Source of the DNA: Zea mays
Lineage: Eukaryota; Streptophyta; Magnoliopsida; Poales; Poaceae
DNA length: 64,000 nt
Direction: 5' to 3'
Assembly: GCF_902167145.1 (NCBI RefSeq)
Contig: NC_050096.1
Span: 85,618,683 to 85,682,682 of the forward strand
Under the pieces are notes generated by a model. It worked only from the letters and a program-made list of their open reading frames with translations. It did not search any database and was not told where the DNA came from. How positions within the stretch are numbered: position 1 is the stretch's first letter; each line of letters opens with the position of its first letter. Below are positions 26,150-38,158 of the stretch, one piece after another. Position numbers and translations under genes: made by a program.

Positions 26150-26646
26150 CTACAATGAGTGGTCTCGATGGCGCATTTTTTCTTCTTTAAACCATACTGG
26201 CACATTTTTTCAATGGATTGCCACAAATCGGCTAGACAAGAATCAAACACAGCCGATTTGACTACTATATCATCAATGTAGATCTCCACAATGTCTCCAA
26301 ATAGCTCATAAAAAATCAAATTCAAAGCGCTTTGATAAGTTGTACTCGCATTCTTTAGCCTAAAAGCCAAGATAGCCCACTCAAATAAACCAATAAACTT
26401 TGTACATACAAAGCCTATTTTAGATGTATCTTCTTTGACCATAGAGATTTGATTATATATGGCATTTCCATAAAGAAAACTAATGGCTCTATTACTAGAT
26501 GTGTTATTAATTGAGATGTCAACTACAAGTACGGAGTATTTATCTTTAGGAGTAGCTCTATTTAAGTTACGGAAGTTAATACATACCCTAGCTAAGTTTG
26601 CTAGAGTCATTTTCCACCAGCACGATATTCGAGACCCACTCAGCAT
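26150..26646 (-). pseudogene. Ty3/gypsy reverse transcriptase fragment
   Basis: Contains RVCINFRNLNRATPKDKY, ISFLYGNAIYNQI (normally ISFLDG), LKNASTTYQSALNLIF and the catalytic YIDDIVVKS. The first catalytic aspartate position reads tyrosine, so the enzyme would be dead even without the damage after CQYGLK near 26180. The open frame continues into the neighbouring PIF/Harbinger element at its 3' end, which is an artefact of the junction. Confidence 0.85.
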
Positions 26647-27417
26647 AGCTACAAGGCCTCATAAAATCACCTTCCAAGATTCTTTTAATTTCATATGTGA
26701 TCATTGGGCACAAATCTGGACGAAATGGCAATCTTTGCTTGAATGGTCAAAATCTGAGCTTAAGCAATAACCTATGTTCAACTAAATGTCGGCCTAGACT
26801 TAACATTTCACTATAGCTCCAAGCAAAACAATCAGCATACTCTCGTAATAATCCGATCATTTTTTCTCTAGAATCAGATTTCATGTTTTTGTTTACAAAA
26901 ATCGGTCTTGATGTACTACCATCACTTATATCAATATTCTCTAAAGGACCAGCTAAAGTAAACTCCTGTCCTAATTTATCCAAATTTCTAAACTTCTATT
27001 ATATATAAATCGTGAATAAAAGAGTCTCCCTGCTCGACTACAAATTGTTTAGCCAAGGAGCCTGGACCATCTGGATGAATGCATCCTCTCGGTATACTCT
27101 CTATGTGACTCCAAACTATCCGACCATTAGGCCCGGACCGTCTGGAAGGTCGTCGTACCGTCCGAATTTGGTTGCCAGACCATCCGAATATATGTCATCT
27201 TCTCGGGATGCTCTCTGCATGATTTCAGATTGTCTAGCCATTTGGGCTAGACCGTTCGTGTGGGTTATTTTCATAATTCCCTTTTCTCATGTATGCATCA
27301 TATTTCATTTATGATTCAGTCGATTCTCCATTAGCTCTAACATTACATAAGTGAAGCCTGCTTCTCTGTCCACACTTATGAATTGATAATGTAAAAAATC
27401 AACCCTGATTAGGCATT

Positions 27418-27916
27418 TTATAGAATCATATGACCAAAGCACGGGGCATCGACCACAGCAATATAAGCTGATGCGTCTACGTGTACTATCTCAATATCAT
27501 CACCGACCCATTGAATTAGCATTTGGTGCAAAGTAGAAGGTACACATTGATTGTCATGTATCAAATCTCTTCCTAGGATTATACTATAGTTGCATTCTAC
27601 CTCGGTGACAAAGAATGCAGCAGACATGGTCTTGGTACCGATGGATAGGTCAATGAATGTTAAACCCTTGGCCTCGATCAGGGTGTTGCTCCCAACACCG
27701 CTTAGAGTCATGTTGGTCATGATCAATTCAACATCTAGCTTGTCCAGCTTTTGGTATAACGAATATGACATTAACGGCTGCACCACCATCAATCAACATC
27801 CTTGAAATCAGCATCCCATCAATATTGCTGCACATGTAGAGTGGCTTTAGATGATTAACAGATTCTTTTGATTTGGTGAAAACCACTTCCTTGGGTCCAA
27901 AATCAAACTGAGCCAT
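27418..27916 (-). pseudogene. Ty3/gypsy aspartic protease fragment
   Basis: Two overlapping frames. The upstream one ends in MLIDGGAAVNVI, the active-site D-G loop region of retroviral-type aspartic proteases. The downstream one carries YSIILGRDLIHDNQCVPSTL, the ILGRD hydrophobic motif. A frameshift near 27740 separates them. Confidence 0.8.
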
Positions 27917-28599
27917 AACAATCTCATCATTACCGATTATATCATAATCGGCGAAAAAGTAATAACATTAATCTCTGTACCTAGGTGCTTCAGGGATGCC
28001 TCGTAGTCTACCATCTCTGCCTCATGTACCTCCTCTTCTATAACCTTTCCCTTGGGGGCTTCAGAGTGGTCCATGTTGGTTATTGTTCATTTGGGATCCT
28101 TCTATGAGGCCATGGTAGGGTACCTAGAGCCACCAGGCGGTCTAGCCCTAAGTGCTGGACTGTCCATGGTGCTTCTGAATGGTCTAGCTTTGTGCGACCG
28201 ACGGTTCGGTGACTTAATTTCTGTCGTTGTGGTCACTCGTGTATTAATGTTAGCGGCCTTAAGTCTCCATTGCTTTTAAGGGTAAATAGGATGTGTTTCA
28301 TTGAACACTTGTTCAACTTCTTTTCCCCCCTTTTATTTTACTCTTAAACGATGCAGTTTGCACTTTTGAGAATGTGTTAAACCCAAAGGACACCATCGAG
28401 GCATGGAGTAATTTGGATTGGCCGCCTTATCTGGGCTGGCATTATGGTTTGTGGCTGAAGCGACATCCTTGTCTAATTGTGCTTTGGCCGATGTTGCAAA
28501 AAAATCATTGGTCCTCCATTTTTTTCTTCATTGCCCTCCTAGCAAATTGAACTTGGAAGATGGTACCACGCCATTCGCATGCTAATATCGTCTTCGGTA

Positions 28600-29655
28600 A
28601 ATGGTTGTTTTTTGCCACAAGTTTCGACCGGATGGCAGCCTCAACAAGTACAAAGCACGCTGGATCGTCCGTGGATTCATCCAGTGACCAGGAATCGACT
28701 TCGCTGAGACTTTTGCTCCAGTAATCAAGCCAGGCACGGTTCGAACAATGCTCACCATCGCTGCAAACCGACTGACAACTTGATGTATCCAGTGCTTTTC
28801 TACATGGGCATATACAGGAACACGTCTTCAGCCACCAACCTGCTTGATTCGTGGACACCTCTATGCCGGATGCCATGTGCGCCTTGTCCAAGTCCCTCTA
28901 CGGGCTGAAACAGGCACCACGCGCTCGGTTTCATCGCTTTGCCAAGTTCGTCGTCTCCATTGGATTTCGATCGACACGCTCTGACTCACTCTCTTCGTCT
29001 TCAAGCGTGGCACTCATCTGGCGTACTTGCTTCTTTACGTCTGAGTTTGCTGTCAAAGACATGGGGGATCTCATGTTCTTCCTCGGAGCCGATATTCGGC
29101 GCACGAGCGAGATTCAGCTTCTTCTTGTCCCAAGCAAAGTACACCGAAGACATCCTGCAATGGGCGAGGATGAGCGCGTGCAAGCCGGCACTCACGCCAA
29201 TAGACACCAGCGGCAAGCTTCCCGGCTCTCATGGTGACAAGGTGTCTGACCCATCGGTGTTTCGAAGTCTCACGGGCGCACTGCAATACTTAACTCTGAC
29301 ACAGCCAGGCATTTCATATGCAGTTCAACAAGCATGTCTGCACATGCATGATCCTCGTGACTGTCATCTCGGCCTCCTCAAAAGAATTCTACGGTATGCA
29401 TGTTCGTGGGACGGAAGGACTTGGTGTTCATCTTCGGGCATCCTCGTCGACATCTATCACTACCTACATCGGATTATTGCGTCTTCTTCGGGGAATCAGT
29501 TTGTCGATGTCATGACCTAGGTGAGCTCCATGTTCTGTACGTCCCGAGCGGACATCAGTTTGCCGTTGTCATGACTAAAGGGCTTCCATCGGTGACTTTT
29601 TTTGCTTCCGCTCCCGTCTCTGCGTCGGCGAACCGCCTGCACAGACAGCGAGGGG
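28600..29655 (+). pseudogene. Ty1/copia reverse transcriptase and RNase H fragment, non-Sirevirus
   Basis: Plus strand, several frames. KYKARWIVRGF...DFAETFAPVIKP near 28650-28720, [17 protein letters not shown] near 28890, KDMGDLMFFLGADIR near 29055, then CKPALTPIDTSGKLPG and YLTLTQPGISYAV near 29180-29310. The FADVMTKGL-type end lies near 29550-29590. Many frameshifts and stops are present. The wording differs from the Sireviruses here, so it is another copia lineage. A purine tract GCGAGGGG at 29648-29655 abuts its LTR. Confidence 0.82.
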
Positions 29656-30589
29656 TGTTAAGACTGTCTGCAGCGGGCGACCCTTTCCCTCCCCTCCCCT
29701 AACAATGTTCACCGTTTAGGAGCAACAGTGTCCCCCTCCCCCTCCGCAACGGCGCGCCCTATGGTCTCCTCTCCGACGCGCTCCCCTTCTCTCTCACGCC
29801 AGATGAAGGGGTGCACTGTTCACTCCCCCGCTCCTGCTTATCGCGGAAGTCGTCGCCCGCGCCACACCGAGGAAAGTTCCCTGTCCACTTCGCTCCCTCT
29901 CGATGCGTCTGTCGAAGTGAGGCGAAATCGGGCGACGCTGCTGCGGATCTGCCGGTAGAAGGGTGATTCCGAGCCGGTGGAGGTCGGCGGCGAGCAGGAC
30001 CAAGTGGAGCACGTCGAGTTCGTGAGCAATCAACCTCATTCGCGTCGGAAGACGAAGCGCCCACAAATCTGACTCCACCGAGGCTCTTCGTCGCCGCATA
30101 TGTTGTTTTCCTCTCCGGGCGTGGACGCCATCCTCAGATCCGGACTTGCTCGCTTCGATTCATCTTGTTGCAGCCCAGATCTTCCGTTCTTCAGGTGCGA
30201 CCGTGATCTTCTATCTGCTCCCAGGTTCATCAGTCTTCCTTTATTTTTGGAAATTGTACGTGTTTAGTTCCGTAGTTCACCGAAGTCATGTAAAGGAGCA
30301 GATTCGAATAGTAGCAGCAGCACAAGTGTACATGGATCTGCTCTATCGGTTAGGGTTTTCTTAACACACTTCAACAACCTTTCACATAAGTGTACATGGA
30401 TCTGCTCCGGCGGTAGATTGATGGTATTTAGCGTGGATCTGGATGATGCATCCGTGGGAGATTGGTCTGCCGCCCGCGATCATTACGAACCCTAGATTTG
30501 GGGGCAGATTTTGTTTGGTGAGTTGCAGTTTGTTGTCCACAGGGGCATATTTATATGGTTACTTATGTGATTAGCAAGACTAATTTCAA

Positions 30590-31250
30590 GCTGGTGCTAT
30601 GTAATTTTTGGTTTGACATATGACATCTTCATTAGTCCACATTTTTGTGTGCCTCATGTTTTGTTTGAAGCAGGAGTTGTTAATGTTTTTTGGAACATTA
30701 ACTTGTTTCTTAATTCACGTGTTATGATCCTATGGTACCCAATAATGGTTCAATATATGTGTGTTCTTTCAACAACCTAACATTTCTTCGTAAACATACA
30801 TGTGCATGCTTGATCCTGGGTTAACCCGAATACCTCACACCTGAACCCTGGCTAATTCATGGTCATTATATAGTTCATAAAATCATTTTTGTAGTACATA
30901 TTACATCTTGATTACTTCATAAATTTGTGTGCCTCATGTTCTGTAAAAATCAGGAGTTGTTAATGTTTTTTCGAACTTTAAGTGCTTTCCTTATTCAGGT
31001 GTTCTGATCCTATGTTACCAAGTAATGATACAATATATGTTTGCTCTTTCATATAGTTTATGAGTACATCATGAGAACTACAAGGTCTGATGCTATTCTT
31101 CAGCAACATTACCCTGTTAAAATATACATCATCAGTATGTGAGAGTTTTCTGTGTTTGCTCTTTCATGAGTCATGCTTCCATGAACATTTTATGTTCCTC
31201 CCATCAATGTGAGTCATGCTTTCATTAACATTATATGTCCCTGCTTATAA
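30590..31250. repeat. Internal imperfect direct repeats in the Harbinger 5' region
   Basis: GTGTGCCTCATGTT followed by AGGAGTTGTTAATGTTTTTT and a shared tail up to TTCAATATATGT occur at about 30648-30760 and again at about 30920-31050. A second pair based on GAGTCATGCTT..CAT.AACATT lies at 31168 and 31210. The DNA is AT-rich and probably leader or intron of the downstream ORFs. Confidence 0.7.
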
Positions 31251-31354
31251 TTTTGTTCTTCAATTAGTATACTTATTCAATACATGTGCCTATATGCTTT
31301 CTAAGGGTATGCACTTGTTACCTCATATATTAATTGTTTGCAGCACATTTCATC

Positions 31355-31746
31355 ATGGCATCCTTGACAGAAGAAAACATGGAGGCTTTGCTCAAAGTCC
31401 TTATTGACTGTGCCGAGGATGCCACCAAATCACTGGGTGGTTTAGTAGATCATGCTTTATACCACATGCATGATGAAGAGATCGTAGCTAGAACCTTGTT
31501 TGCCATCAAAGAAAGACTAGAATTGCTACAAAAGATGCCTTAGAGGCAAAAGTGCAAGCATTTCCAGAAATTGTTAAGTACCAGGGGGATGACATAAGTC
31601 TTGAACCTACAACTCTGTCAACCCCTCCAACAATTACTGATCGATCTTTTGATGAAGACGAGTTGTACTGCCCCGAAGTCAGTGATGAGTGGTACTTCAG
31701 CGATTCTGATAGGTCTACGCGCAATAGCTACTGGAATATTTATTAG
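31355..31746 (+). pseudogene. Small acidic ORF of unknown function inside the Harbinger element (frameshifted)
   Basis: Begins MASLTEENMEALLKVLIDCA at 31355, just after an acceptor-like TTTGCAG, and reads to a TAG at 31514. One base out of phase, the frame continues KDALEAKVQAFPEIVKYQG and then an Asp/Glu-rich C-terminus (DEDELYCPEVSDEWYFSDSD) to the stop at 31744-31746. A one-base loss in the A run near 31530 would explain the break; total length would be about 130 residues. No domain was recognised. It sits upstream of the Myb-like ORF and on the same strand. It could be a captured exon, a third transposon gene, or a 5' exon of the next ORF. Confidence 0.5.
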
Positions 31747-32125
31747 CCATGTATTCTATCTTCAGAGAGATGACATCCTTTTGAACTTATAAGTAGTCGT
31801 CAACAGGCAACAACTCTTAGGTTGTGTGCTCTGAAACAACATTTCAGTTGTCATCTCTGTTTCAGTCTTAGTGGTATGTAGTTCCCATAAGCAAGTTTTA
31901 TGTACGTAATTGCCTACTTATTTGTAGTATGATGACTCTGTTATCATCAAGTTGTGTTGTTGCTAGTCAAACAGTTGATCACAACCTTTGATCATTATTT
32001 TGATTCTTAAGTGCTTCGTCTGTTATCATGTTTACCTTTTTATCCGAAATATGTTTGTTCATTATGTGCATTGCATTGAGTTTACACCATTTCACTTCAT
32101 TTGTCCCATGTGCACAAATCATAGA

Positions 32126-33541
32126 ATGGACCCAACAAACAATGCCGCAAATTCTCAGGCGATGTCACACAATTCAACTGGTCAGCAATTTCCCACTCCA
32201 CCACCGTTATGGCCTAGGGGCTTCATTCACCAGCAACCTGTGGATTGCAGCATGATGGGCAACATTAATTTTCCTAATCCATCATATGGTCCAACAACAA
32301 TGTGGGCTCCCATTCATACAGGAAATACAAGTTCCGAATCAACCATGCTTCCAGCCTCACAATCTGCTGTGTATTGGAACCATTACATGAACTTTGTCAG
32401 GAATCCTCTAGGTTCAGTTCAAGGAAATCCTTTTGCAGATTCCTTTCCAGGTTCAAATACTAGTACACCATTGCAGGGTTCGAATACAGTACCTTCAATA
32501 CCTGTGAACTTGGAGTCCGATGCTGATCATAGTGTTCAGGACATCAATAGTCCTGTAAAGACTCCTGCACCTGTTAGCAAACCAAAGAAAACAAAGGAAC
32601 AAAACTTTACTGCTGCTGAATACCTTCTACTTTGCACAACATGGTTGCAAATTAGCAGTGATCCTATTGTCAACACTGGACAAAGGAAGGAGGGACTTTG
32701 GGCACGAATAGAAAAAAGGTATAACGAACAAAGGGGCGAGTACCCTTGTAGAATGAATCGAGCACTTAGCAGCAGATGGGACAAGATTCGAGCAGATGTC
32801 AGTAAGTTCTCGGGGTGCTACGCAAGAGTTCTCCGAGAGAAACAAAGTGGCTTGACTGACGACGACATGGTTAGCACTGACGTAGAGAATTTATGAACTG
32901 TTTGTACTTAGCTCCATCTTTGCAAAGTGCTCGGCATATTCTTATTGATTCCTTACTTTTGCAGACTTCCAAGGCGGTTACTTTGTTTGCACATGAAGAG
33001 AACAAACCATTCCATTTTATACATTGCTGGCATAAACCGAAGGGGGAACCCAAATGGAAGAGCATTTGTCAAGGACCTTGTTTCCGAGGATTACATGGAA
33101 AAGCAATTGGATCTTCTAGTGGTCCTACAATTGCTGTACAAGAATTTGATAGTGGTTCTGCTGGTTTGACAGGAAAACGTCCTCTTGGCCGTGATTCTTG
33201 TAAATCAGAGAGAAAGAAAGCTGCGTCATCATCGTCGACGGAATACTTAAATCATCTCCAAGATTTAACTAAAAAACAAGTTCAGCGCTGCATAGAAAAA
33301 GGGTGAGAAGAAAGAAAAGTTCAATGAATAAGACAGGGAACTAGAGACTAAGAGGTTGGACTTGGAAGCAAAAAAGTTAAGCATTCGTGAAAGGGAATTG
33401 AAATTAGAAGAACTCAGATCGGCCAAAGAACAGTTGCAGATGCTAGAGTGTACTCGTGAAGAAGATGTGGATCCTGATGTATGGACTATGATGAAGGAGC
33501 ACAAAAAACACTTGCAGCAGTTCATATTTAGTTTTCGCTAA
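32126..33541 (+). pseudogene. PIF/Harbinger ORF1, Myb/SANT-like DNA-binding protein (broken)
   Basis: Starts MDPTNNAANSQ. An N-terminal Pro/Ser/Asn-rich part is followed by a basic KPKKTKEQ and a trihelix/Myb-like domain (NFTAAEYLLLCTTWLQISSD ... RWDKIRADVSKFSGCYARV) up to 32869. A GT-AG intron (32870-32964) fits, and exon 2 continues with FHFIHCWHKPKGEPKWKS, the usual second block of these proteins. A frameshift near 33285 plus stops at TAG 33293 and TAA 33327 precede a coiled-coil C-terminus (LEAKKLSIRERELKLEE) ending at 33541. In active relatives ORF1 binds the transposon ends and helps the transposase enter the nucleus. An upstream ATG at 31988 extends the frame but lacks family features. 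Confidence 0.85.
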
Positions 33542-33888
33542 ATGTGTTGTTGTTTGACATGCCGTACTAGTGTTGCCGTATCCGATTTGCGAACAATTTT
33601 ATAAGTTCATTGTGTTATTTGTTTTGTCAAACATTATAAAGTTGTTGTATGCATAAGTCTTGCAAGACATGTGTGTACTATTTAATGTTGTAACGTGAGT
33701 ACAAAATAATATTTGAGTCGTATGTGCAAGACCTTTCATTATTATTTGTTGCATTCTTATGTTGTGGTTTGCTTGTTAAAAAGGTTGTACATGTGTAATG
33801 TGACAGAATACATTTGCATCACTTAGTCCATGAACAAATGACATCGGCTACTAAATTGTACAAGTAACACTTATTTAATCGTAGAAGC

Positions 33889-33893
33889 ATAAC
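33889..33893. repeat. TSD ATAAC of the solo LTR, left copy
   Basis: ATAAC precedes the LTR edge at 33894. The identical partner is at 36753-36757. Confidence 0.9.
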
Positions 33894-36752
33894 TGAAGCG
33901 TCCCGATCCTTTGGGACTCAAATGTGATACAATTACTAGTCCCAGGAGGCTAGTAACCACATTCCTTACTTCAAATAGTACAGAGTTTGAATAAATGTTA
34001 TTACACTACCAGAGTACAAGCTCGAGAGAGCCAGAAAAACAAAGCGCGGTAGAAGATAAACTAGCCCAAGCCACAGGCAGAACTGGGTGCAGACATAGCC
34101 CCCTCAATCAAGCATAGCAGAAAAGAAGTCTTCAGCTGCTGAAAAACATAAATAAAACTGGGTGAATACACTAGGTATTCCGCAAGCCCATCCCGCTCCC
34201 GTAAAGAGAAAGGGGCTTATATCATACATGCTTTATATGGTGGAGTTAAAGTCACTCTTCTTTTTCTCAGAGAAAGGCAATACTTTTAGGGTTTTTCCCA
34301 AAGAAATAGAAATAACACATTACTCAACCACCACTGAGCTTCTCGCTCCCGTGGCATCGTTTTCATTTCCAAAACACACTCACACACACATTTCCCTGCT
34401 CACGGAGGTTGTAAAACACTAATTGTCATACCACACCAGACTCATCCATTCCAGTGGACACAGACTATTCGAATAGGTTTGAACTCTCAGCAGAGAGGTA
34501 CACTTTACCCACTAGTCCGGCTCTGAGATCTCATGGCCAATGAGACCCGAATCCGAATCTCTTTCTTTCCCCGCACGTCCTAACCTTAACGGTTATACCG
34601 GAAGGAGTCAGGCCACCGCCATGTCCAAACAAGACAAAACATTCCCCCTCCTTATCCTCCCGGTGCTCCCCAGCCTTCATAACCCTAGGGTTGGACCGTA
34701 CGAGTTCAGATTGAGTGACTGCCCATACAGTTTCGAGTGGTTGTACTTATCATGAGTACAGGTAGTGAACGAAGACAAACCGGTCCTTATATGAGGGGAC
34801 AATCCTTCTTCTCACACCTAAACCAGTTGAGCCATCACCTTAGGCCCTCCCCTAAACCAGGGAGTCCCTGATCATCCCACTCACAAGGTGATGAGGGTGA
34901 ATACCCTTCATCATACACTTTTTGAAAACATCGCTTAGTCAAAACACTGTCCTTTTTCCCATCCCACATTTTGTACTCAAAAGATGTTTGTTAATGCGGG
35001 CTATCTCTCTGCTCACAATGCAAATGTTCCATCCCTTAATCCCGGCTTAGGTAGTGGTAGAAAGAATAGGTAAATTATGCATCAAGGGAAGGATGGACTT
35101 GCCTTCGTCGAAGCTTTCCTGGCACAGAAGATTTATTTCAGAGGGGTCGGGTTCCTGCCCTTCTTCCGGAGCTACGAATTCCGAAGGATCGGATCCCTCT
35201 TCCGCTAACAAACATGGATAAAGAACAATACATAAATCATGGCGACTTGGTGGAGTGTGCCAATTATTATACATTATTATTTTTGTGCCCTATAATTTAT
35301 TTAAACTGTTTTTGGTTGCATAAAATATCAATATATAACTATATATATGAAAATAGGAAAAAAGAAATGGAAAAATGAAAAAGAAAAGGAATTCTCAGCT
35401 AGCTGGGCCGGGGGGGGGAGAATTCGGCCCAGCGGGCGCGGGCAGGCGGCCCAGCCGGCCCACGGAGGAGCGGAGCGGCGCGGGCGGACGCCGTGGGTGC
35501 GGGCCCACGCGTCAGCGAGAGGAGGGGGGTAACGATGTGGAGCGGGTGACGGGGGGGGGGGGGGACCGGTCGGGCTCGACCGCCGGTGAGGTCCGCAGTG
35601 GTTCTTCGCCGGGAGCCCGGTTTTGTGACGGAGGAGTGGTGGAGAGGCAGGGCGGGGGTAGGGGATCATGGGGGTAGGGCCAATTTGGCCGGAGGGTGCC
35701 TGGGGTGGCCGATCCACGACACGGTGGCGGGTGCTCGCGACGGTGAGGTCGCCGGTGAGGCTGCCAAGCGCAATAGGAGGCAGGGATGGGTGCATTGTGT
35801 TTGTGAGGGAATAGCGAAGCTCAAGAACTATATGAATTAGACTGGAACTTAGCAGAGGGAGAAGGGCGAGGCTCACCGAAGTAGGGGCAGGACGCGGCGG
35901 CGCTGGCTCAATCGAGCTCGAGGAAGGAGGAAGAGGGTGGTCGAGGCTGGTGTGAGGGATTAGGGAGCTCGGGGTGGTCCTTTTATAGGCGCCCGGGGCG
36001 GGGAAGGGGCGAGAGGTGGTGTGCACCGGCGAACTCGCCACGACGGGGGGGGGGTGGCGCACAGTGGCGACGACAAGACGGCTCGGGCAGGGGGGTGACG
36101 GGATGGCTCGGCTGGCGCCAGGGGACAGAGGCGCAAGGTGCCAACCGGGCAGGCGAGCGAGTAATGGCGAGACGACGGGGCGGTGGCGACCGGCGGCGAT
36201 CGCGTCGCTAGCCCCGGTCACGGGCGCGAGGAAGGCGCTGATGGGCGGGGCCCGCTTGCCAGGGAGGGAGAGATCACGAGGGAGGGGAGCGTGGGCTGAC
36301 GGGTGGGGCTGAGCCGACAGCGGGAGAGCGACGAGAGAGGGAGAGGGGGGCAGCTAAGGGGTGGGGGCGGGATGTCAGAGGCGGGTGCAGGCGCACGGTG
36401 ATGGGCCGCTTGGGACGCGGAGGGGAGGGGAGTGCGGGCGCGCGCGAGGGTGGGCGAGGTGGCCTGGGCCGGAAGCGGCCCAACCGAGGGGGGGTTTCCT
36501 TTTCTCTTTTTTTTTCTTTTTCTATTTCTTATTTCTATTTTCTATTTCTATTTCTTTTATCTCCTTTTCTTTTGAACAAATAAATAGCTAAAAAATCTTG
36601 GGTGTTAGAAAAATAATAATCTATGGGAGGTGCTTCTAACAATCAAGTGTATGCATATGATGAGATGACCTATGGGGAGAATTTAGGAGAGATAAAGGGG
36701 GGGTTAGGAGATTAGGGTTCCAAACCTTGGGTTGAATTTTTGGGATGTTACA
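33894..36752 (-). repeat. Solo gypsy LTR (2859 bp) inside the Harbinger element
   Basis: In the minus sense it begins TGTAACATCCCAAAAATTC at 36752 and ends GGGACGCTTCA at 33894. Perfect 5-bp duplications ATAAC flank it and there is no interior, so it is a solo LTR left by LTR-LTR recombination. TGTAACATCCC starts are typical of Tekay/Del-like elements. The block 35400-36500 is very GC-rich with homopolymer G runs (one of about 15 G near 35560) and holds long but meaningless open frames on both strands. It separates the two convergent transposon ORFs. Confidence 0.88.
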
Positions 36753-36901
36753 ATAACACGACATAACACGACTAAAACGAAGAAGCCACTTCGGACATTT
36801 AACTTATTGAATTTAAGATGCAACTACGTAGTTATGAAACCATACATTCACATGCTTCCACATCGAGCCCACAAATGCTCCACAAGATCATTTTGTAGTG
36901 T

Positions 36902-38158
36902 CTAAGATCTTTCTTGGCGACGAAGATCGAAATGATTAATCACACATTCGGACCGTCCTTCTTGAATTAGTTGAAATGGTTCAATGCCTGAAGTGATGTA
37001 TCCGAAATCTGTGTTTCCTGCAAACTCACCTTCGTCTTCGACAATCATGTTGTGCATGATGATGCATGCTGTTATTTTCTCGGTTAAACGATTACGATCC
37101 CAACCGTACGCTGGACCACGCAGCACCGCCCACCGTGCTTGAAGAACTCCAAATGCGCGCTCAATATCCTTTCTGCAACTTTCCTGCATTTGTGTGAAAT
37201 GTACTTTCTTTTCCTCATAAGGGTGTCTAATTGCTTTGACAAAAGTTGGCCAGTTGGGGTAAATGCCATCAGCTAGGTAATAACCGAAGTTGTAAGCATG
37301 ACCGTTGATTGTGTAATTCACGGGTGGCATTCGACCGCTTGTCATGGGGTCAAATACTGGTGATCGGTGAAGCACGTTTACGTCATTATTTGTCCCAGGC
37401 ATGCCAAAAAATGCATGCCAAATCCATAGATCATATGTTGCTACCGCTTCGAGTATCATCGTAGGTCTTCCATTTCTGCCACAAAACTGTCCACGCTATG
37501 CATGCAATCTATGGAACCCAACATTCCTGGAAAGCCCCTAGACTCGCTATTGTGCATGATGCGTGCAATGTCAGCTTCATTAGGAGTTCGTAGATACCAC
37601 CCAGTAAAATGTGCAATGATTGCGCGACAAAAATGATTAAGGCATTCCCTAGCGGTAGACTCCCCAATTTGAATGTACTCGTCTTCGACATCAGTAGGTA
37701 ACCCATAAGCAAGTATATGCATTGCCGCACATACTTTTTGAAGGGGCCCGAGTCTTGGCAGGCCTGTTGCGTCGACCCGTTGCGTAAAGTAACTATCCTG
37801 CTGTTGCACTCCTTCCATAATGCGGATGAACAACGGCCTACTCATGCAGAACCTATAAAATGTAATAGGTAAATTATGAAGACAATGGTAATGAGAGAAC
37901 ATATCCATAAAACTTTGAACTTCGTACCTTCTACGAAACACGTGGGGGTGGATGCACTGGGTTAGGACCGAAGTAGTGATGGTGGATGAGGTTTTCTCCA
38001 GCAAAATGATCCATGTGAATGATGCGGCGAGGTATACCCAAACATCTTCGGAGAAGGCGTCTAGCCTTAATGTTAAGGGTAAGAAGACTGACAAGCATAA
38101 GTGTGTTGTCGTCAATATCACTGGAATCAGAATCATCGTCCCTATGGAAATGAGACAT
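36902..38158 (-). pseudogene. PIF/Harbinger DDE transposase (HARBI1-like), broken
   Basis: Minus strand. The N-terminus MSHFHRDDDSDSSDIDD leads to HPHVFRRR; a one-base change in the C run near 37945 breaks the frame. A 75-bp GT-AG intron (37927-37853) lies at the conserved site between FRRR and FCMSRPLFIRIMEG. The nuclease follows: first D in GSIDCMH, second D in GTNNDVNVLHRSPVF, E in RKDIERAFGVLQARW, then CIIMHNMIVEDE. Between DCMH and GRNGRPTMILEAV about 10-12 codons, including the usual tryptophan-rich segment, are deleted and the frame is shifted (near 37470-37495). It would cut and join transposon ends at TWA sites. It is inactive here although the triad residues survive. Confidence 0.9.

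Larger units (their letters stand above)
26130..28480 (-). mobile_element. Decayed Ty3/gypsy (TAT-like) pol region
   Basis: Minus strand, in the order protease (about 27916-27418), upstream-RT segment (26983-26747), reverse transcriptase (26646-26150). Between 28480 and 27920, and at 27000-27400, the DNA is non-coding with repeated GGACCGTC/GGTCCG wording. LTRs were not identified. ENIDI.DG...FVNKN and WIG-type protease wording match plant TAT-lineage gypsy elements. The lineage is an inference. Confidence 0.75.

Noticed and set aside
26005..26646. 213-codon ORF as a single gene
   Set aside because: Runs from gypsy RT into the PIF/Harbinger element; the C-terminal part is transposon end sequence.
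28052..28279. 75-codon ORF as a small membrane protein
   Set aside because: Antisense to decayed gypsy interior with GGTCTAG/CGGTTCGG wording; no support.
35328..36221. 297-codon Pro/Ser/Arg-rich ORF on the minus strand
   Set aside because: Lies wholly within the GC-rich half of the solo LTR. Long frames on both strands reflect base composition.
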